A stretch of DNA of 64,000 bases from an uncultured Lachnospiraceae bacterium (GCA_910576975.1 CAJTJY010000003.1:62470-126469), one strand, 5' to 3'; counted from the first letter of the stretch, positions 25,915 to 35,776 are shown. Numbers and translations are program-made. The notes: generated from the letters alone by a model not told the origin.

Positions 25915-27150
25915 ATGTATTCATTTGAGGAAGTGAAGAACGCAGATGCAGCGGTGGCGGATGCCATTACGGCAGAAATGGAGCGGCAGAACAGCCATAT
26001 TGAGCTGATTGCATCTGAAAACTGGGTAAGCAATGCAGTGATGGCGGCAATGGGAAGCCCGATGACGAACAAATATGCAGAAGGGTATCCAGGAAAGAGG
26101 TACTATGGCGGCTGTGAATGCGTCGACGTGGTGGAGAATCTTGCCATTCAGCGCGCAAAAGAGTTGTTTGGATGCGACTATGCCAATGTGCAGCCTCACT
26201 CCGGCGCGCAGGCAAATATGGCAGTGCAGTTTGCCATGTTAGAGCCAGGCGATACCGTGATGGGTATGAATTTAGATCATGGCGGGCATTTGACACATGG
26301 AAGCCCTGTCAATTTCTCTGGAAGCTATTTTAAAATAGTGCCGTATGGCGTCAATGACGAAGGATTTATCGATTACGACAAGGTAAGAGAGATTGCCCTG
26401 GAGTGCAGGCCTAAAATGATCATTGCCGGGGCAAGCGCTTATGCGAGAACGATTGATTTTAAGAAATTCCGTGAGATCGCAGACGAAGTGAGCGCATATC
26501 TGATGGTTGATATGGCGCATATTGCAGGACTTGTGGCTGCAGGCTTGCATCCAAGTCCCATTCCCTATGCCCATGTGGTGACTACGACTACGCATAAGAC
26601 TCTTCGCGGACCAAGAGGCGGCATGATTTTGGCGAGCCAGGAGATGGCAGATAAATTTAACTTTAATAAGGCAGTATTTCCGGGAATTCAGGGCGGACCG
26701 CTGATGCATGTGATTGCTGCCAAGGCTGTTTGCTTTAAAGAAGCCCTGGCGGACAGTTTTAAAGCATATCAGCAAAATATCGTAAAGAATGCGCAGGCTT
26801 TGGCGAAAGGGCTGATGGACCGCGGAATCAGGCTCGTTTCCGGTGGAACGGACAATCATCTGATGCTTGTGGATTTGACCAATTATGATCTCACCGGGAA
26901 AGCCGTGGAGAAGCTTTTGGATTCAGTCAATATTACCTGTAACAAGAATACGATTCCCAATGATCCCAAGTCCCCGTTTGTTACCAGCGGGATTCGTCTG
27001 GGTACGCCGGCGATTACTTCAAGAGGGTTTCAGGAAGCGGATATGGACAAGGTTGCAGAATGTATTGCCAGGATGATCAAAGAGGGCGAGCGTGCATCCG
27101 AAGAGGTGCTTGCGATGGTAAAAGAGCTCACCGATCAATATCCGCTGTAA
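25915..27150 (+). CDS. glyA: Serine hydroxymethyltransferase
   Basis: This 411-residue PLP enzyme converts serine and tetrahydrofolate to glycine and methylene-tetrahydrofolate. It shows HIELIASENWVS, KYAEGYPGKRYYGGCE, the motif VVTTTTHKTLRGPRGG with cofactor lysine at residue 228, and the C-terminal VTSGIRLGTPAITSRGF. Length is normal. GAAAGGAAAAG lies just before the ATG. A strong bidirectional terminator follows. Confidence 0.97.
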   Translation: MYSFEEVKNADAAVADAITAEMERQNSHIELIASENWVSNAVMAAMGSPMTNKYAEGYPGKRYYGGCECVDVVENLAIQRAKELFGCDYANVQPHSGAQANMAVQFAMLEPGDTVMGMNLDHGGHLTHGSPVNFSGSYFKIVPYGVNDEGFIDYDKVREIALECRPKMIIAGASAYARTIDFKKFREIADEVSAYLMVDMAHIAGLVAAGLHPSPIPYAHVVTTTTHKTLRGPRGGMILASQEMADKFNFNKAVFPGIQGGPLMHVIAAKAVCFKEALADSFKAYQQNIVKNAQALAKGLMDRGIRLVSGGTDNHLMLVDLTNYDLTGKAVEKLLDSVNITCNKNTIPNDPKSPFVTSGIRLGTPAITSRGFQEADMDKVAECIARMIKEGERASEEVLAMVKELTDQYPL

Positions 27151-27214
27151 GGAATAGAGAGATTCTTAGTAGCACTGATCAATATACGGCAAGAATAATT
27201 ATGCCATTTGCGTA

Positions 27215-27266
27215 ACATAAAAGAGGCAAAGAACCTGCTTAGCAGGATTCTTTGCCTCTTTTATGT
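27215..27266. terminator. Bidirectional intrinsic terminator between glyA and a chemoreceptor gene
   Basis: ACATAAAAGAGGCAAAGAA (27215-27233) is perfectly inverted at 27248-27266, giving A/T tails on both strands. Confidence 0.92.
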
Positions 27267-27298
27267 TGTATAAGACTAAGAAAGTATTGCTTTGAAAT

Positions 27299-28978
27299 TT
27301 ACTTGCGCAACTGGAATCTGTTAACAGACACTTTGAGATCCGTGGATTGTTTGTAAAGTTCCTGTGCGGATGCGGCTGATTTCTCCGCCGTGCTGGCATT
27401 GGTCTGGACAACCTCTGCAATCTGCTCCATGCCCATCGTAAGCTGATGAAGAGACTGCGACTGCTGGGTGGCGGACTCTGCGATTTGCTCTATCAAAGAA
27501 GTTGCCTGTTTTGCGCCTACCACGACGGAAGCAAGCGCCTCTGTGGTCTCGGTAGACAAGGTGGAACCATTCTTAATCATCTTGATAGAGTTTTCAATCA
27601 GGTCTGTAATATGCTGCGCAGAGACAGAACTCTTGTTGGCAAGATTCTGTACCTCATCTGCGACAACGGCAAAGCCTTTTCCTGCTTCTCCTGCGCGCGC
27701 AGCTTCCACGGCGGCATTCAGAGCCAGAATATTGGTCTGGAATGAGATGTCTTCAATGGTCTTGATAATTCCGCCAATCTGCTGGGAGGCGTCTGAAATA
27801 TCTTCCATGGCGGAAGTCAAAAGAGCCATCTTGTCATTGGCATCTAAAAGAAGCTTGGCAGCCTCTGTAGAACATTTCCATGCGGTATCCGCATCCGAAG
27901 ATGTGCTGTCCACCTGCTTGGATAATACCTGGATGCTGGAAGACAATTCTTGTACGGCGGCCGCCTGCTGAACAGCGCCATCAGACAGAAGCTGGGCGTC
28001 AGACGCCATGCGGCTAGACTCTTCAGAAACACTCTCGGCAGTCTTATTAATTTGAGAAAGGGCTTTGTTCAAAGAATCCAAAATCTGGCGCATTGCATTC
28101 TGGATCGGTAAAAATTCTCCGCGGTAATTGTTCCCGATCGAGAGATCCATATTTCCTGCTGCCATGTCAGCCAGTTTTGAATCGATATCTTTTATGTACT
28201 TTTTCAATTCCCGCTTGGTTTCATGAATGGATTCCACCAGCATTCCGATTTCAGAAGTGTCTGATTTCATGGGGAACTCTGCTGAGAGATTACCCTGAGA
28301 AATTTCTCCCATCTGGTCACGGACAAATATTACAGGACGTAAAATCCGCATTCTGGTTATGAACATGATAAGCAGTTGCATGATTACTACGATTACGAGA
28401 GCGAAAATCATCGAGAATTCAATTGATTCTGCATTTTTCGCCAAGTCTTTGACATCGGAAGAGGTCCGGTTGTCAAGATCTGAAAGGAACTGTTCTTTTA
28501 AGGAACTTATTTGGGCAATGGAGTTATTGTATTCTTCTCCATATACGTAGTCGATGGCTTCCTCCATCTGTCCCGCTTCGACGTTCTTCATGGCTTCGTC
28601 TTCCAGCGGGATCAGGTTGTTGGATAAAGTAGACATTTCGTCGATCATTGCCTCTTCTTCGGAAGTAATTCCAATTTCCTGCATTGCCTCCATGCCTTTG
28701 TCACGGTTCTTTAGGTTGTTGACCTCGTTCCAGTAATTATCATAATGTTCCTGTTTGCCCGTGGAGGCGAATGCACGGACTTCGTTAGTGAGGTATGCGG
28801 AACCATTCATAAAACGGTTGGCATTATAGGTCAGCATAAAACGGTTCTCTCGAGCTGTGTCCAATTGACGGTTTACCTTGGTAAATGAAAATAAGGAAAA
28901 CATTAAAAATAGCAAGGACAAAATGGAAACACCGTTTAATAGAAACATGAGAGTAGACTGCTTTATAGATTTTTTCAT
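27299..28978 (-). CDS. Methyl-accepting chemotaxis protein with 4HB-like sensor
   Basis: This 559-residue receptor starts MKKSIKQSTLMFLLNGVSIL, with membrane segments at about 10-32 and 189-212. Between them lies an all-helical sensor of about 155 residues resembling the 4HB_MCP class. A HAMP region follows, then a methylated helix bundle with tip ISFQTNILALNAAVEAARAGEAGKGFAVVADE. The start has AGGAGG within ten bases. It shares the signalling domain but not the sensor with the receptor at 7541-9196. Ligand unknown. It converges on glyA and shares its terminator. Confidence 0.93.
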   Translation of the reverse strand: MKKSIKQSTLMFLLNGVSILSLLFLMFSLFSFTKVNRQLDTARENRFMLTYNANRFMNGSAYLTNEVRAFASTGKQEHYDNYWNEVNNLKNRDKGMEAMQEIGITSEEEAMIDEMSTLSNNLIPLEDEAMKNVEAGQMEEAIDYVYGEEYNNSIAQISSLKEQFLSDLDNRTSSDVKDLAKNAESIEFSMIFALVIVVIMQLLIMFITRMRILRPVIFVRDQMGEISQGNLSAEFPMKSDTSEIGMLVESIHETKRELKKYIKDIDSKLADMAAGNMDLSIGNNYRGEFLPIQNAMRQILDSLNKALSQINKTAESVSEESSRMASDAQLLSDGAVQQAAAVQELSSSIQVLSKQVDSTSSDADTAWKCSTEAAKLLLDANDKMALLTSAMEDISDASQQIGGIIKTIEDISFQTNILALNAAVEAARAGEAGKGFAVVADEVQNLANKSSVSAQHITDLIENSIKMIKNGSTLSTETTEALASVVVGAKQATSLIEQIAESATQQSQSLHQLTMGMEQIAEVVQTNASTAEKSAASAQELYKQSTDLKVSVNRFQLRK

Positions 28979-29191
28979 TGTGATTTCCTCCTGATTTCAT
29001 CAAACAAATGATATATCCATAGTTTACAGAAAACCGCATGGAATTTCAAGTCAAAAGTTGAATTTTGTCGTGGAAATAATTAGCCAGGCAGAGAAAGACA
29101 ATTTTTAAGAAAATATTAATAAAAATAGTTAGGCTTTCGAATGGATTTATGATAATATGGTAACGGAATAAAAATCTTTTATTGCTATGAA

Positions 29192-29254
29192 GATCAGGGC
29201 GCCAAGAGGCTTAAATTTCCTTGCGGGCCATTTAGGCTTTTTGGCGCCCTGATC
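29192..29254 (+). promoter_or_regulatory. Long hairpin in the leader of the two-adaptor exporter operon
   Basis: GATCAGGGCGCCAA (29192-29205) pairs perfectly with TTGGCGCCCTGATC (29241-29254), with a further AGGC/GCCT-type pairing inside. No T-tract follows, so it is not a terminator. It is the only notable feature of 28979-29294 apart from an AT-rich upstream region with a possible -10 near 29146. Confidence 0.6.
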
Positions 29255-29294
29255 CTATAAACAGAATACTTTTATAAAAAGCAGGAGGGAAAGA

Positions 29295-30872
29295 ATGAGC
29301 AAAAAGAAAATAGGCATTATCATCGCCGTGGCAGTGATTCTTGCTGCAACAGCAGGCGCAGGGGCATGGTATTTGTTAAAAGGAAACAGCGGCGGCAGCA
29401 AGGCGGACAAGGTCTTTGTGGAAAAAGTGTCTGCTATCATGTCTTCTGGCTCTGGTGCGCAGAACCGCTATTCCGGGGTCGTGGAAGCGCAAGAAAGCTG
29501 GAAAGTAAACAAGGACGGCGAACGTGAGATAAAGGAAGTTTTTGTGGAAGAGGGCGCCATGGTGAAAGAGGGCGATCCTCTGTTTGAATATGATATGGAG
29601 GATTTGAAAGCAGAACTTGCCCAGGCACAGTTAGATCTGGAAGGGATGCAGAATGAGATCACGGATTACCGGGCGCAGATCGAGCAGCTCAACAAGGAGC
29701 GCAACGCAGCGTCTTCGGATGAAAAATATCAATATACGGCTGACATTCAGGAAAAAGAAAACAGCATCAAGCAGTCAGAGTATAATATCGAAAGCAAAAA
29801 GACAGAGATGCAAAAAAAACAGGAAAGGATTGACAACGCGGTAGTGACTAGCAAGCTCGCAGGGGTTGTAAAATCCATCAATGAGTCTGGAAGCGATCCG
29901 ATGTCAGGCGAGGAAGCGGCGTATATGACGATTTTGGCGGTAGGCGATTTCCGGGTAAAGGGAACTGTCAGTGAAACGAATGTCCAAATGCTGTCAGAGG
30001 AACAGCCAGTGATTTTGCGTTCCAGGATTGACGAAGAACAAACCTGGAATGGGACGATTAGCAAGATTGATACGCAGAATCAAATTGAAAATCAAAATGA
30101 CTACATGTATGATTCTGGAAGCGGCGCAGAAAAGGCCACAAAATATCCATTTTATATTGCGCTTGATTCTACGGATGGACTGATGCTTGGGCAGCATTTG
30201 TTTATCGAGCTGGACCAGGGGCAGGCAGAGAAGAAAGAGGGAATCTGGCTGTTTGAAGGATATATCATGAGGGAACAGGAGGCAGGAGAAGAAGCTGATT
30301 TGCAGGAAACAGCGGAAACAGGCGCAGAAGATCTGGGAGAAGAAGACTTAGCTCCAGAAGAGGCAATAGAGGATGAGACAGGGGAAGATATGGAAGAGGA
30401 AGAAACAGGAGAAGAACTGGATTTAGGGAAAGCCTATGTCTGGGCGGCGGATGCCAGAAACAAGCTTCAAAAGCGCGTGGTAGAATTGGGAGAATATGAT
30501 GCCGAGCTGGGGCAATATGAGATTTTATCAGGCCTTTCGGAGGACGATTACATTGCATTTCCAATGGAAGGGCTTTATGAGGGCGTGACTGCGGTCACCA
30601 ATGCGGAAGAAGTAGATTACAGCGCCCCGCTCTATAACCAGGGAGAGGAAGAAGGAGATTTCGAAGGAGACGGTTCTGATGGCGGGGATTCCGAAGGCAT
30701 GGGCGATGAAGGCCTTACGCAGGACGAGGATTTCTCTTTGGACGACTCTATGGGAGAAGGGGGAGCCGAAGAGGATAGCAAAGATCTTTCAGAGGAAGAC
30801 ATTGACGTTCCCAGACAACAAGATATGTCGGGAGATTTAGGCGATATTGGCGGAGGCGAGGTTGTAGAATAG
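29295..30872 (+). CDS. HlyD/MacA-like ABC-exporter adaptor with acidic C terminus
   Basis: This 525-residue protein has one N-terminal membrane anchor (IGIIIAVAVILAATAGAGAW). A split lipoyl domain follows (EVFVEEGAMVKEGDPLFEYD and VTSKLAGVVKSINESG) around a coiled-coil hairpin of about 90 residues, then a beta-barrel. That is the layout of periplasmic-type adaptors (MacA/YknX). Unusually, the beta domains are interrupted by a Glu/Asp-rich stretch (about 331-373), and the last 75 residues are very acidic. It is the first of four genes: adaptor, ATPase, adaptor, permease. Export substrate unknown. Confidence 0.85.
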   Translation: MSKKKIGIIIAVAVILAATAGAGAWYLLKGNSGGSKADKVFVEKVSAIMSSGSGAQNRYSGVVEAQESWKVNKDGEREIKEVFVEEGAMVKEGDPLFEYDMEDLKAELAQAQLDLEGMQNEITDYRAQIEQLNKERNAASSDEKYQYTADIQEKENSIKQSEYNIESKKTEMQKKQERIDNAVVTSKLAGVVKSINESGSDPMSGEEAAYMTILAVGDFRVKGTVSETNVQMLSEEQPVILRSRIDEEQTWNGTISKIDTQNQIENQNDYMYDSGSGAEKATKYPFYIALDSTDGLMLGQHLFIELDQGQAEKKEGIWLFEGYIMREQEAGEEADLQETAETGAEDLGEEDLAPEEAIEDETGEDMEEEETGEELDLGKAYVWAADARNKLQKRVVELGEYDAELGQYEILSGLSEDDYIAFPMEGLYEGVTAVTNAEEVDYSAPLYNQGEEEGDFEGDGSDGGDSEGMGDEGLTQDEDFSLDDSMGEGGAEEDSKDLSEEDIDVPRQQDMSGDLGDIGGGEVVE

Positions 30873-30893
30873 AAGCCGGAGGGAAGGACAGCT

Positions 30894-31625
30894 ATGATTT
30901 TAGATTTAAAGAATATATATAAGGATTATCAGCAGGATAAGCTGGTGGTTCCGGTGTTGAAGGATGTTTCCCTCCAGGTTGAGGAGGGAGAGTATGTGGC
31001 GGTTATGGGACCTTCGGGCTCGGGAAAAACAACGCTGATGAATATTATCGGTTGTCTCGACCGTCCTACCTCGGGCACCTATCAGCTTGCAGGAGAGGAC
31101 GTGCTTCGGTGCAAGGACAGGGAAATGTCAGATTTGAGGCTTAAGAGCATTGGATTTGTATTTCAGAACTTTCAGCTTCTTTCGAGGCAGTCGGCGCTTG
31201 AGAATGTCGCCCTGCCATTAAGCTATGCGGGAATTAAGAAAAAAGAGCGCAGGGAGAGAGCTACGCAGGCTTTAGAGCGAGTGGGGCTTAGAGATCGCAT
31301 CACGTTTAAGCCGACGCAGTTGTCCGGCGGTCAGAAGCAGAGAGTCGCAATTGCCAGGGCCATGGTTAACAATCCTAAGATATTGCTTGCAGACGAGCCT
31401 ACTGGAGCGCTGGATTCCAAATCAGGACAGCAGATCATGGAGTTGTTTCAGCAGCTCAATGACGAGGGCGTCACCATCGTGATGATCACCCATGACAGAA
31501 ATATTGCCTTAAAGGCAAAACGCATCGTTCATATTATCGATGGCGAAATTACGGAAGGCGCCCAAAAGGAGCCGGAATTTGAAAACGATGTCAGAACAGG
31601 GGCATTGAGCGGCAAGGAGGCGTAG
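30894..31625 (+). CDS. ABC transporter ATP-binding protein (MacB/LolD type)
   Basis: This 243-residue ATPase has Walker A GPSGSGKTT (residues 39-47), Q-loop FVFQNFQLL, signature LSGGQKQRVAIARAM, Walker B ILLADEPTGALD and an H-loop histidine in MITHD. It is of the MacB/LolD/FtsE type that pairs with FtsX-fold permeases and works by mechanotransmission. It lies between the two adaptor genes, 21 bases after the first and one base before the second, and should drive the permease at 33266. Confidence 0.95.
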   Translation: MILDLKNIYKDYQQDKLVVPVLKDVSLQVEEGEYVAVMGPSGSGKTTLMNIIGCLDRPTSGTYQLAGEDVLRCKDREMSDLRLKSIGFVFQNFQLLSRQSALENVALPLSYAGIKKKERRERATQALERVGLRDRITFKPTQLSGGQKQRVAIARAMVNNPKILLADEPTGALDSKSGQQIMELFQQLNDEGVTIVMITHDRNIALKAKRIVHIIDGEITEGAQKEPEFENDVRTGALSGKEA

Positions 31626-31626
31626 A

Positions 31627-33237
31627 ATGACTAAGAAAGCGATTATTATTACCCTGGTGTCTCTGGGTGTTGCAGGAGCCGGAATTTTTGGAGGAATCAA
31701 GGCATATCAAAATTATCAGAAAAATAATCTCACGGCGGAGGTACAGCTTGTGTCCAATATCAGCTCTTATGTCGGGGAAAACGGCATGAGCAGTTCTGGG
31801 ATCGTGACTAATGATTTTTCTCAGGACGTGTATATTTTGGATGAAAAGACAATAACGGAAGTCTTTGTGGAAGAAGGCCAGTCGGTAAAGGCAGGCGATC
31901 CTCTGATTTCTTATGATATGACCATGTCGCACTTGGAGCTGGAGATGAAAGAGCTGGATGTTTCTGCAAATAGCAATCGCATGGAAGCGGCGAAACGTCA
32001 GTTGGAAAAGTTAAAGAACACCAAGCCCGTGGCGCCGCGGCCTGATCCTGTGCAAGAGCCGGAGATCCCGGATGTTCCAGTGATCCCGGAAGTGCCGGAG
32101 ATTCCGGATGTTCCAGCGCCGGAACCGCAAAAAAACGGGGACGCTTATAACTATATTGACAGGGGAGCAAAACCAAACGCAGGAAAGGGAACGGAAGAGG
32201 ATCCGTATGTATATCTTTGCATGCCAGAATGTTATGTGTTGGGAGATTTTATTAACAGTCTGAAAGAGAATAAGAAGAAGCCGATTTACGTCAGCCTGGA
32301 AATTCATAAGGATAACGTGCTGACAGGAAGATTGCTCACGGCATGGGAGATTGGCGGCGATCATGGATTTCCTCATATGGCGGAGGATTCCCGCTGGCTA
32401 GTGCGCACAAGGTCACAGCTTCTGCAGGAGGAAGAGCCGGAATTGCCAGAGACCGAGGAAGAGCCAGAACTGCCAGAGATCGAGGAACCAGAACTGCCAG
32501 AGCAACCAGAAGGGTATACGGCAGAAGAACTGGCAAAGTTGATCAAAGAAAAAGAACAGGAAATCCGTGATCTGGATCTTCAACAGAGAAAAGAGGAACT
32601 GGAGCTTGCGCAGATGAAAAAGATATCGGACGACGGCGTGGTGAAAGCAGAAATCAACGGCGTAGTGAAAAACCTTGCTGAGAAAGATAACCTTCCCACG
32701 GACGGCTCTCCATTTTTAACAGTTGCAGGTTCTGAAGGGCTGTATGTCAGCGGCTATTTAAGCGAGCTGCAGCTTGAAGACATAAAAGCGGGGCAGATCG
32801 TATATGCCAATTCCTGGGAAAGCGGCAGAAGCTTCGAGGCTACGATTACAGAGATTTCGAAATATCCGGAAGATACTTACAACGCTTGGGGAGACGGGAA
32901 TCCAAATGTATCCTATTATCCGTATACCGCTTACATTGAGGATACGGAAGGGCTGCAGAATGGGGAATATGTGGATCTGACCATGAACGCCATGATGGGT
33001 GCGGAACAGGCAAACGGCATCTATATTGAAAAAGCATATGTAAGGGATGAAGACGGAAGAAAATACGTTCTCAAAGCAGGCGAAGACAATCGTCTCACAA
33101 AGCAGTATGTCAAAACAGGGAAAACATACTGGGGCTATACGGTGGAGATAGTCGAAGGCCTGACGATGGAAGACAGGATTGCATTTCCCTATGGCAAAAC
33201 GGCAAAGGAAGGCATAAAGGTGAAAGAGACAGAGTAA
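31627..33237 (+). CDS. Second HlyD/MacA-like adaptor with Pro/Glu-rich linkers and an inserted domain
   Basis: This 536-residue paralogue has an N-terminal anchor, lipoyl half EVFVEEGQSVKAGDPLISYD and a short helix. Then, where a coiled-coil tip is expected, it has a proline-rich linker (repeats like PEIPDVPVIPEVPEIPDVP, about 138-165) and a globular segment of about 85 residues with YNYIDRGAKPNAGKG and PYVYLCMPECYVLGDF. A second linker follows (EEPELPE repeats, about 270-297) and the return helix. The second lipoyl half and beta-barrel follow. I do not recognise the inserted segment. Having two different adaptors per ATPase is unusual. Confidence 0.83.
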   Translation: MTKKAIIITLVSLGVAGAGIFGGIKAYQNYQKNNLTAEVQLVSNISSYVGENGMSSSGIVTNDFSQDVYILDEKTITEVFVEEGQSVKAGDPLISYDMTMSHLELEMKELDVSANSNRMEAAKRQLEKLKNTKPVAPRPDPVQEPEIPDVPVIPEVPEIPDVPAPEPQKNGDAYNYIDRGAKPNAGKGTEEDPYVYLCMPECYVLGDFINSLKENKKKPIYVSLEIHKDNVLTGRLLTAWEIGGDHGFPHMAEDSRWLVRTRSQLLQEEEPELPETEEEPELPEIEEPELPEQPEGYTAEELAKLIKEKEQEIRDLDLQQRKEELELAQMKKISDDGVVKAEINGVVKNLAEKDNLPTDGSPFLTVAGSEGLYVSGYLSELQLEDIKAGQIVYANSWESGRSFEATITEISKYPEDTYNAWGDGNPNVSYYPYTAYIEDTEGLQNGEYVDLTMNAMMGAEQANGIYIEKAYVRDEDGRKYVLKAGEDNRLTKQYVKTGKTYWGYTVEIVEGLTMEDRIAFPYGKTAKEGIKVKETE

Positions 33238-33265
33238 TTCAGACAGACATAGAATGGAGGAAGTT

Positions 33266-34519
33266 ATGTTAGAAAATATCAGATTGTCTTTTCAGGGGCT
33301 GTGGTCACATAAAATGCGTTCCTTTCTTACTATGCTGGGAATCATTATTGGTATTGCGGCAATCATAGCGATTGTCTCAACCATTAAAGGAACCAATGAA
33401 CAGATCAAGGAGAACTTGATTGGATCTGGAGATAATACCGTAAATGTGCAGCTCTATCAGGGAGATGAAGTGTACGAGCTGGATTACATGGGTATTCCAG
33501 ACGGAGTCCCGGTTATTTTAGAAGAAACCAGGTTGAAGATGCTGGATCTAAAGCATGTGGAAGGAGCTTCTCTTTTTACCTCAAGGGGGATATATAACAC
33601 GGTGTACTATAAGAATTCTGGAATATCCGGGGGAAAGATATTTGGAGTCGACTTAAATTACTTGGACGCTTGCAACTATGTGATCCGCCAGGGAAGGGGA
33701 TTTACGGCGTCAGACTACAAAAAGTTCCGAAAAGTGGCGCTCTTGGACGAAAGTGCGTCAGAGACTTTGTTTCAGGGGGAGAGCCCTGTGGGCAAGGTGG
33801 TCGAAATCCAAAAAGAACCCTACACTGTGATCGGCATTATTGCTAAAGCAAAAAAATTCGAACCTGTAATCAATACCATGGAGGAATATTATACTTATTC
33901 TGAAAATAACACAGGGGCGGTGTATGTTCCTGACACTACATGGCCGCTGCTGTATGGCTACGATGAGCCGCAATCATTGGTGCTGAAGCTAGACAGCGTG
34001 GACAATATGACAGTCGCTGGAAAAGAGGCGGCGGCAATTTTAAACGGCGGCTTGTCTGTTACGGATGATACGATTAAATATAAAGCGGCCGACCTGTTAA
34101 AGCAGGCGGAAGATCTGCAGAAGCTTGGCCAGTCTACTAATACAATGCTGATTTGGATCGCTGGGATCTCTCTTTTGGTGGGTGGAATTGGCGTTATGAA
34201 CATTATGCTGGTATCTGTCACCGAGCGTACCCAGGAGATCGGGCTTAAGAAAGCCATCGGCGCAAGAAAGGGCAAAGTGCTGGGGCAGTTTCTGACGGAA
34301 GCCGCCGTATTGACGAGCCTTGGCGGCTTGATCGGAGTGATTGTGGGGATTGTCCTGGCAGAGGTCATCTCCAAGGTTACTGGGACATTGGTGGCAATCA
34401 GCATTCCAGCGGCGGTACTGGCAGTGATATTCTCGATGGTGATTGGAATCGTGTTTGGACTGCTGCCTTCTTACAAGGCTGCAAACTTAGACCCGATTGA
34501 AGCTTTGCGTCATGAATAG
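33266..34519 (+). CDS. MacB-like ABC transporter permease (FtsX fold)
   Basis: This 417-residue permease has the MacB layout: one N-terminal membrane segment (FLTMLGIIIGIAAIIAIVS), an extracellular domain of about 240 residues, and three C-terminal segments beginning IAGISLLVGGIGVMNIMLVSVTERTQEIGLKKAIGARK, the FtsX/MacB signature, ending KAANLDPIEALRHE. GGAGG precedes ATG 33266; an upstream in-frame ATG lies before that site. As last gene of the four-gene operon it should form the membrane part of the two-adaptor exporter. Candidate cargo is a peptide or lipid, but this is inference. Confidence 0.92.
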   Translation: MLENIRLSFQGLWSHKMRSFLTMLGIIIGIAAIIAIVSTIKGTNEQIKENLIGSGDNTVNVQLYQGDEVYELDYMGIPDGVPVILEETRLKMLDLKHVEGASLFTSRGIYNTVYYKNSGISGGKIFGVDLNYLDACNYVIRQGRGFTASDYKKFRKVALLDESASETLFQGESPVGKVVEIQKEPYTVIGIIAKAKKFEPVINTMEEYYTYSENNTGAVYVPDTTWPLLYGYDEPQSLVLKLDSVDNMTVAGKEAAAILNGGLSVTDDTIKYKAADLLKQAEDLQKLGQSTNTMLIWIAGISLLVGGIGVMNIMLVSVTERTQEIGLKKAIGARKGKVLGQFLTEAAVLTSLGGLIGVIVGIVLAEVISKVTGTLVAISIPAAVLAVIFSMVIGIVFGLLPSYKAANLDPIEALRHE

Positions 34520-34604
34520 AGAGTGGCGGTTTGGCCTATGTCTCTTAGACAGATATTGACGATCGCTGAACAGTTAAAAAACGATAATAAAGTTGAAAAA
34601 GCCC

Positions 34605-34633
34605 TTGAATTTTTTAGTGATATTAGTTAAAAT
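34605..34633 (+). promoter_or_regulatory. Promoter of the glyceraldehyde-3-phosphate dehydrogenase gene
   Basis: TTGAAT (34605-34610), a 17-base spacer and TAAAAT (34628-34633) lie 64 bases before the start codon. Confidence 0.65.
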
Positions 34634-34696
34634 AAAAACAGATTGGGTATTATATCCAAAGAAATAAAAATTCATTCAAAATTAGGAGGAATTATC

Positions 34697-35713
34697 ATGT
34701 CAGTAAGAGTAGCAATCAATGGTTTCGGCCGTATCGGACGTCTGGCATTCAGACAGATGTTTGGTGCAGAAGGATACGAAGTAGTAGCAATCAACGACTT
34801 AACAAGCCCTAAAATGTTAGCGCATCTGTTAAAGTATGATTCATCCCAGGGAAAATATGAATTAGCGGACAAGGTGTCTGCTGGAGAAGACTCTATCACG
34901 GTTGACGGAAAAGAGATTAAGATTTATGCTTTCCCAGATGCAAACAACTGCCCATGGGGCGACTTAAAGGTTGACGTGGTTCTGGAATGCTCTGGATTCT
35001 ATACCTCCAAGGACAAGGCACAGGCTCATATCAATGCAGGAGCCCGCAAGGTTGTTATCTCTGCTCCGGCAGGAAATGACCTTCCTACGATCGTGTTCAA
35101 CACCAACCATGAGACGTTAAAGGCAGAAGATACGATTATTTCCGCAGCTTCCTGCACAACGAACTGCCTGGCTCCTATGGCAGATGCATTAAACAAGTAT
35201 GCAGCAATCCAGTCCGGCATTATGTGTACGATCCACGCATACACCGGAGACCAGATGACTCTGGACGGACCTCAGAGAAAAGGCGATCTTAGAAGATCTC
35301 GCGCAGCAGCAGTAAATATCGTTCCTAACAGCACAGGCGCAGCTAAGGCAATCGGACTGGTTATTCCAGAATTGAACGGCAAGCTGATCGGTTCTGCACA
35401 GCGTGTTCCGACTCCTACCGGATCTACCACGATTTTGACAGCAGTTGTTAAGGGCGCAGATGTGACAGTTGACGGGATCAATGCAGCTATGAAAGCAGCA
35501 GCAAACGAGTCTTTTGGTTACAATGAGGACGAGATTGTTTCTTCTGACATCGTAGGAATGAAATTTGGCTCCCTGTTTGACGCTACACAGACCATGGTTT
35601 CCAAGGTTTCTGATGATCTGTATGAAGTACAGGTTATTTCCTGGTATGACAACGAGAACAGCTATACCAGCCAGATGGTTCGTACGATCAAATATTTCAG
35701 CGAATTGGCATAA
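34697..35713 (+). CDS. gap: Glyceraldehyde-3-phosphate dehydrogenase
   Basis: This 338-residue glycolytic enzyme oxidises glyceraldehyde 3-phosphate with NAD and phosphate. The nucleotide fold begins VRVAINGFGRIGRLAFRQM. The active-site motif SAASCTTNC has the nucleophile Cys153. ATG at 34697 follows AGGAGG and MSVRVAING is the family start; the longer frame upstream is untranslated leader. It has its own promoter and is followed by a strong terminator, so much of its expression is probably independent of pgk and tpi. Confidence 0.98.
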   Translation: MSVRVAINGFGRIGRLAFRQMFGAEGYEVVAINDLTSPKMLAHLLKYDSSQGKYELADKVSAGEDSITVDGKEIKIYAFPDANNCPWGDLKVDVVLECSGFYTSKDKAQAHINAGARKVVISAPAGNDLPTIVFNTNHETLKAEDTIISAASCTTNCLAPMADALNKYAAIQSGIMCTIHAYTGDQMTLDGPQRKGDLRRSRAAAVNIVPNSTGAAKAIGLVIPELNGKLIGSAQRVPTPTGSTTILTAVVKGADVTVDGINAAMKAAANESFGYNEDEIVSSDIVGMKFGSLFDATQTMVSKVSDDLYEVQVISWYDNENSYTSQMVRTIKYFSELA

Positions 35714-35737
35714 GCTGCCCAATTGCAGGTAAGACTC

Positions 35738-35776
35738 AAAAAAGGGTCCGGTCTATCAAGGACCGGATCTTTTTTG
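35738..35776 (+). terminator. Intrinsic terminator after gap
   Basis: TCCGGTC pairs with GACCGGA, extended by flanking A and T runs; six T residues follow. Confidence 0.88.
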
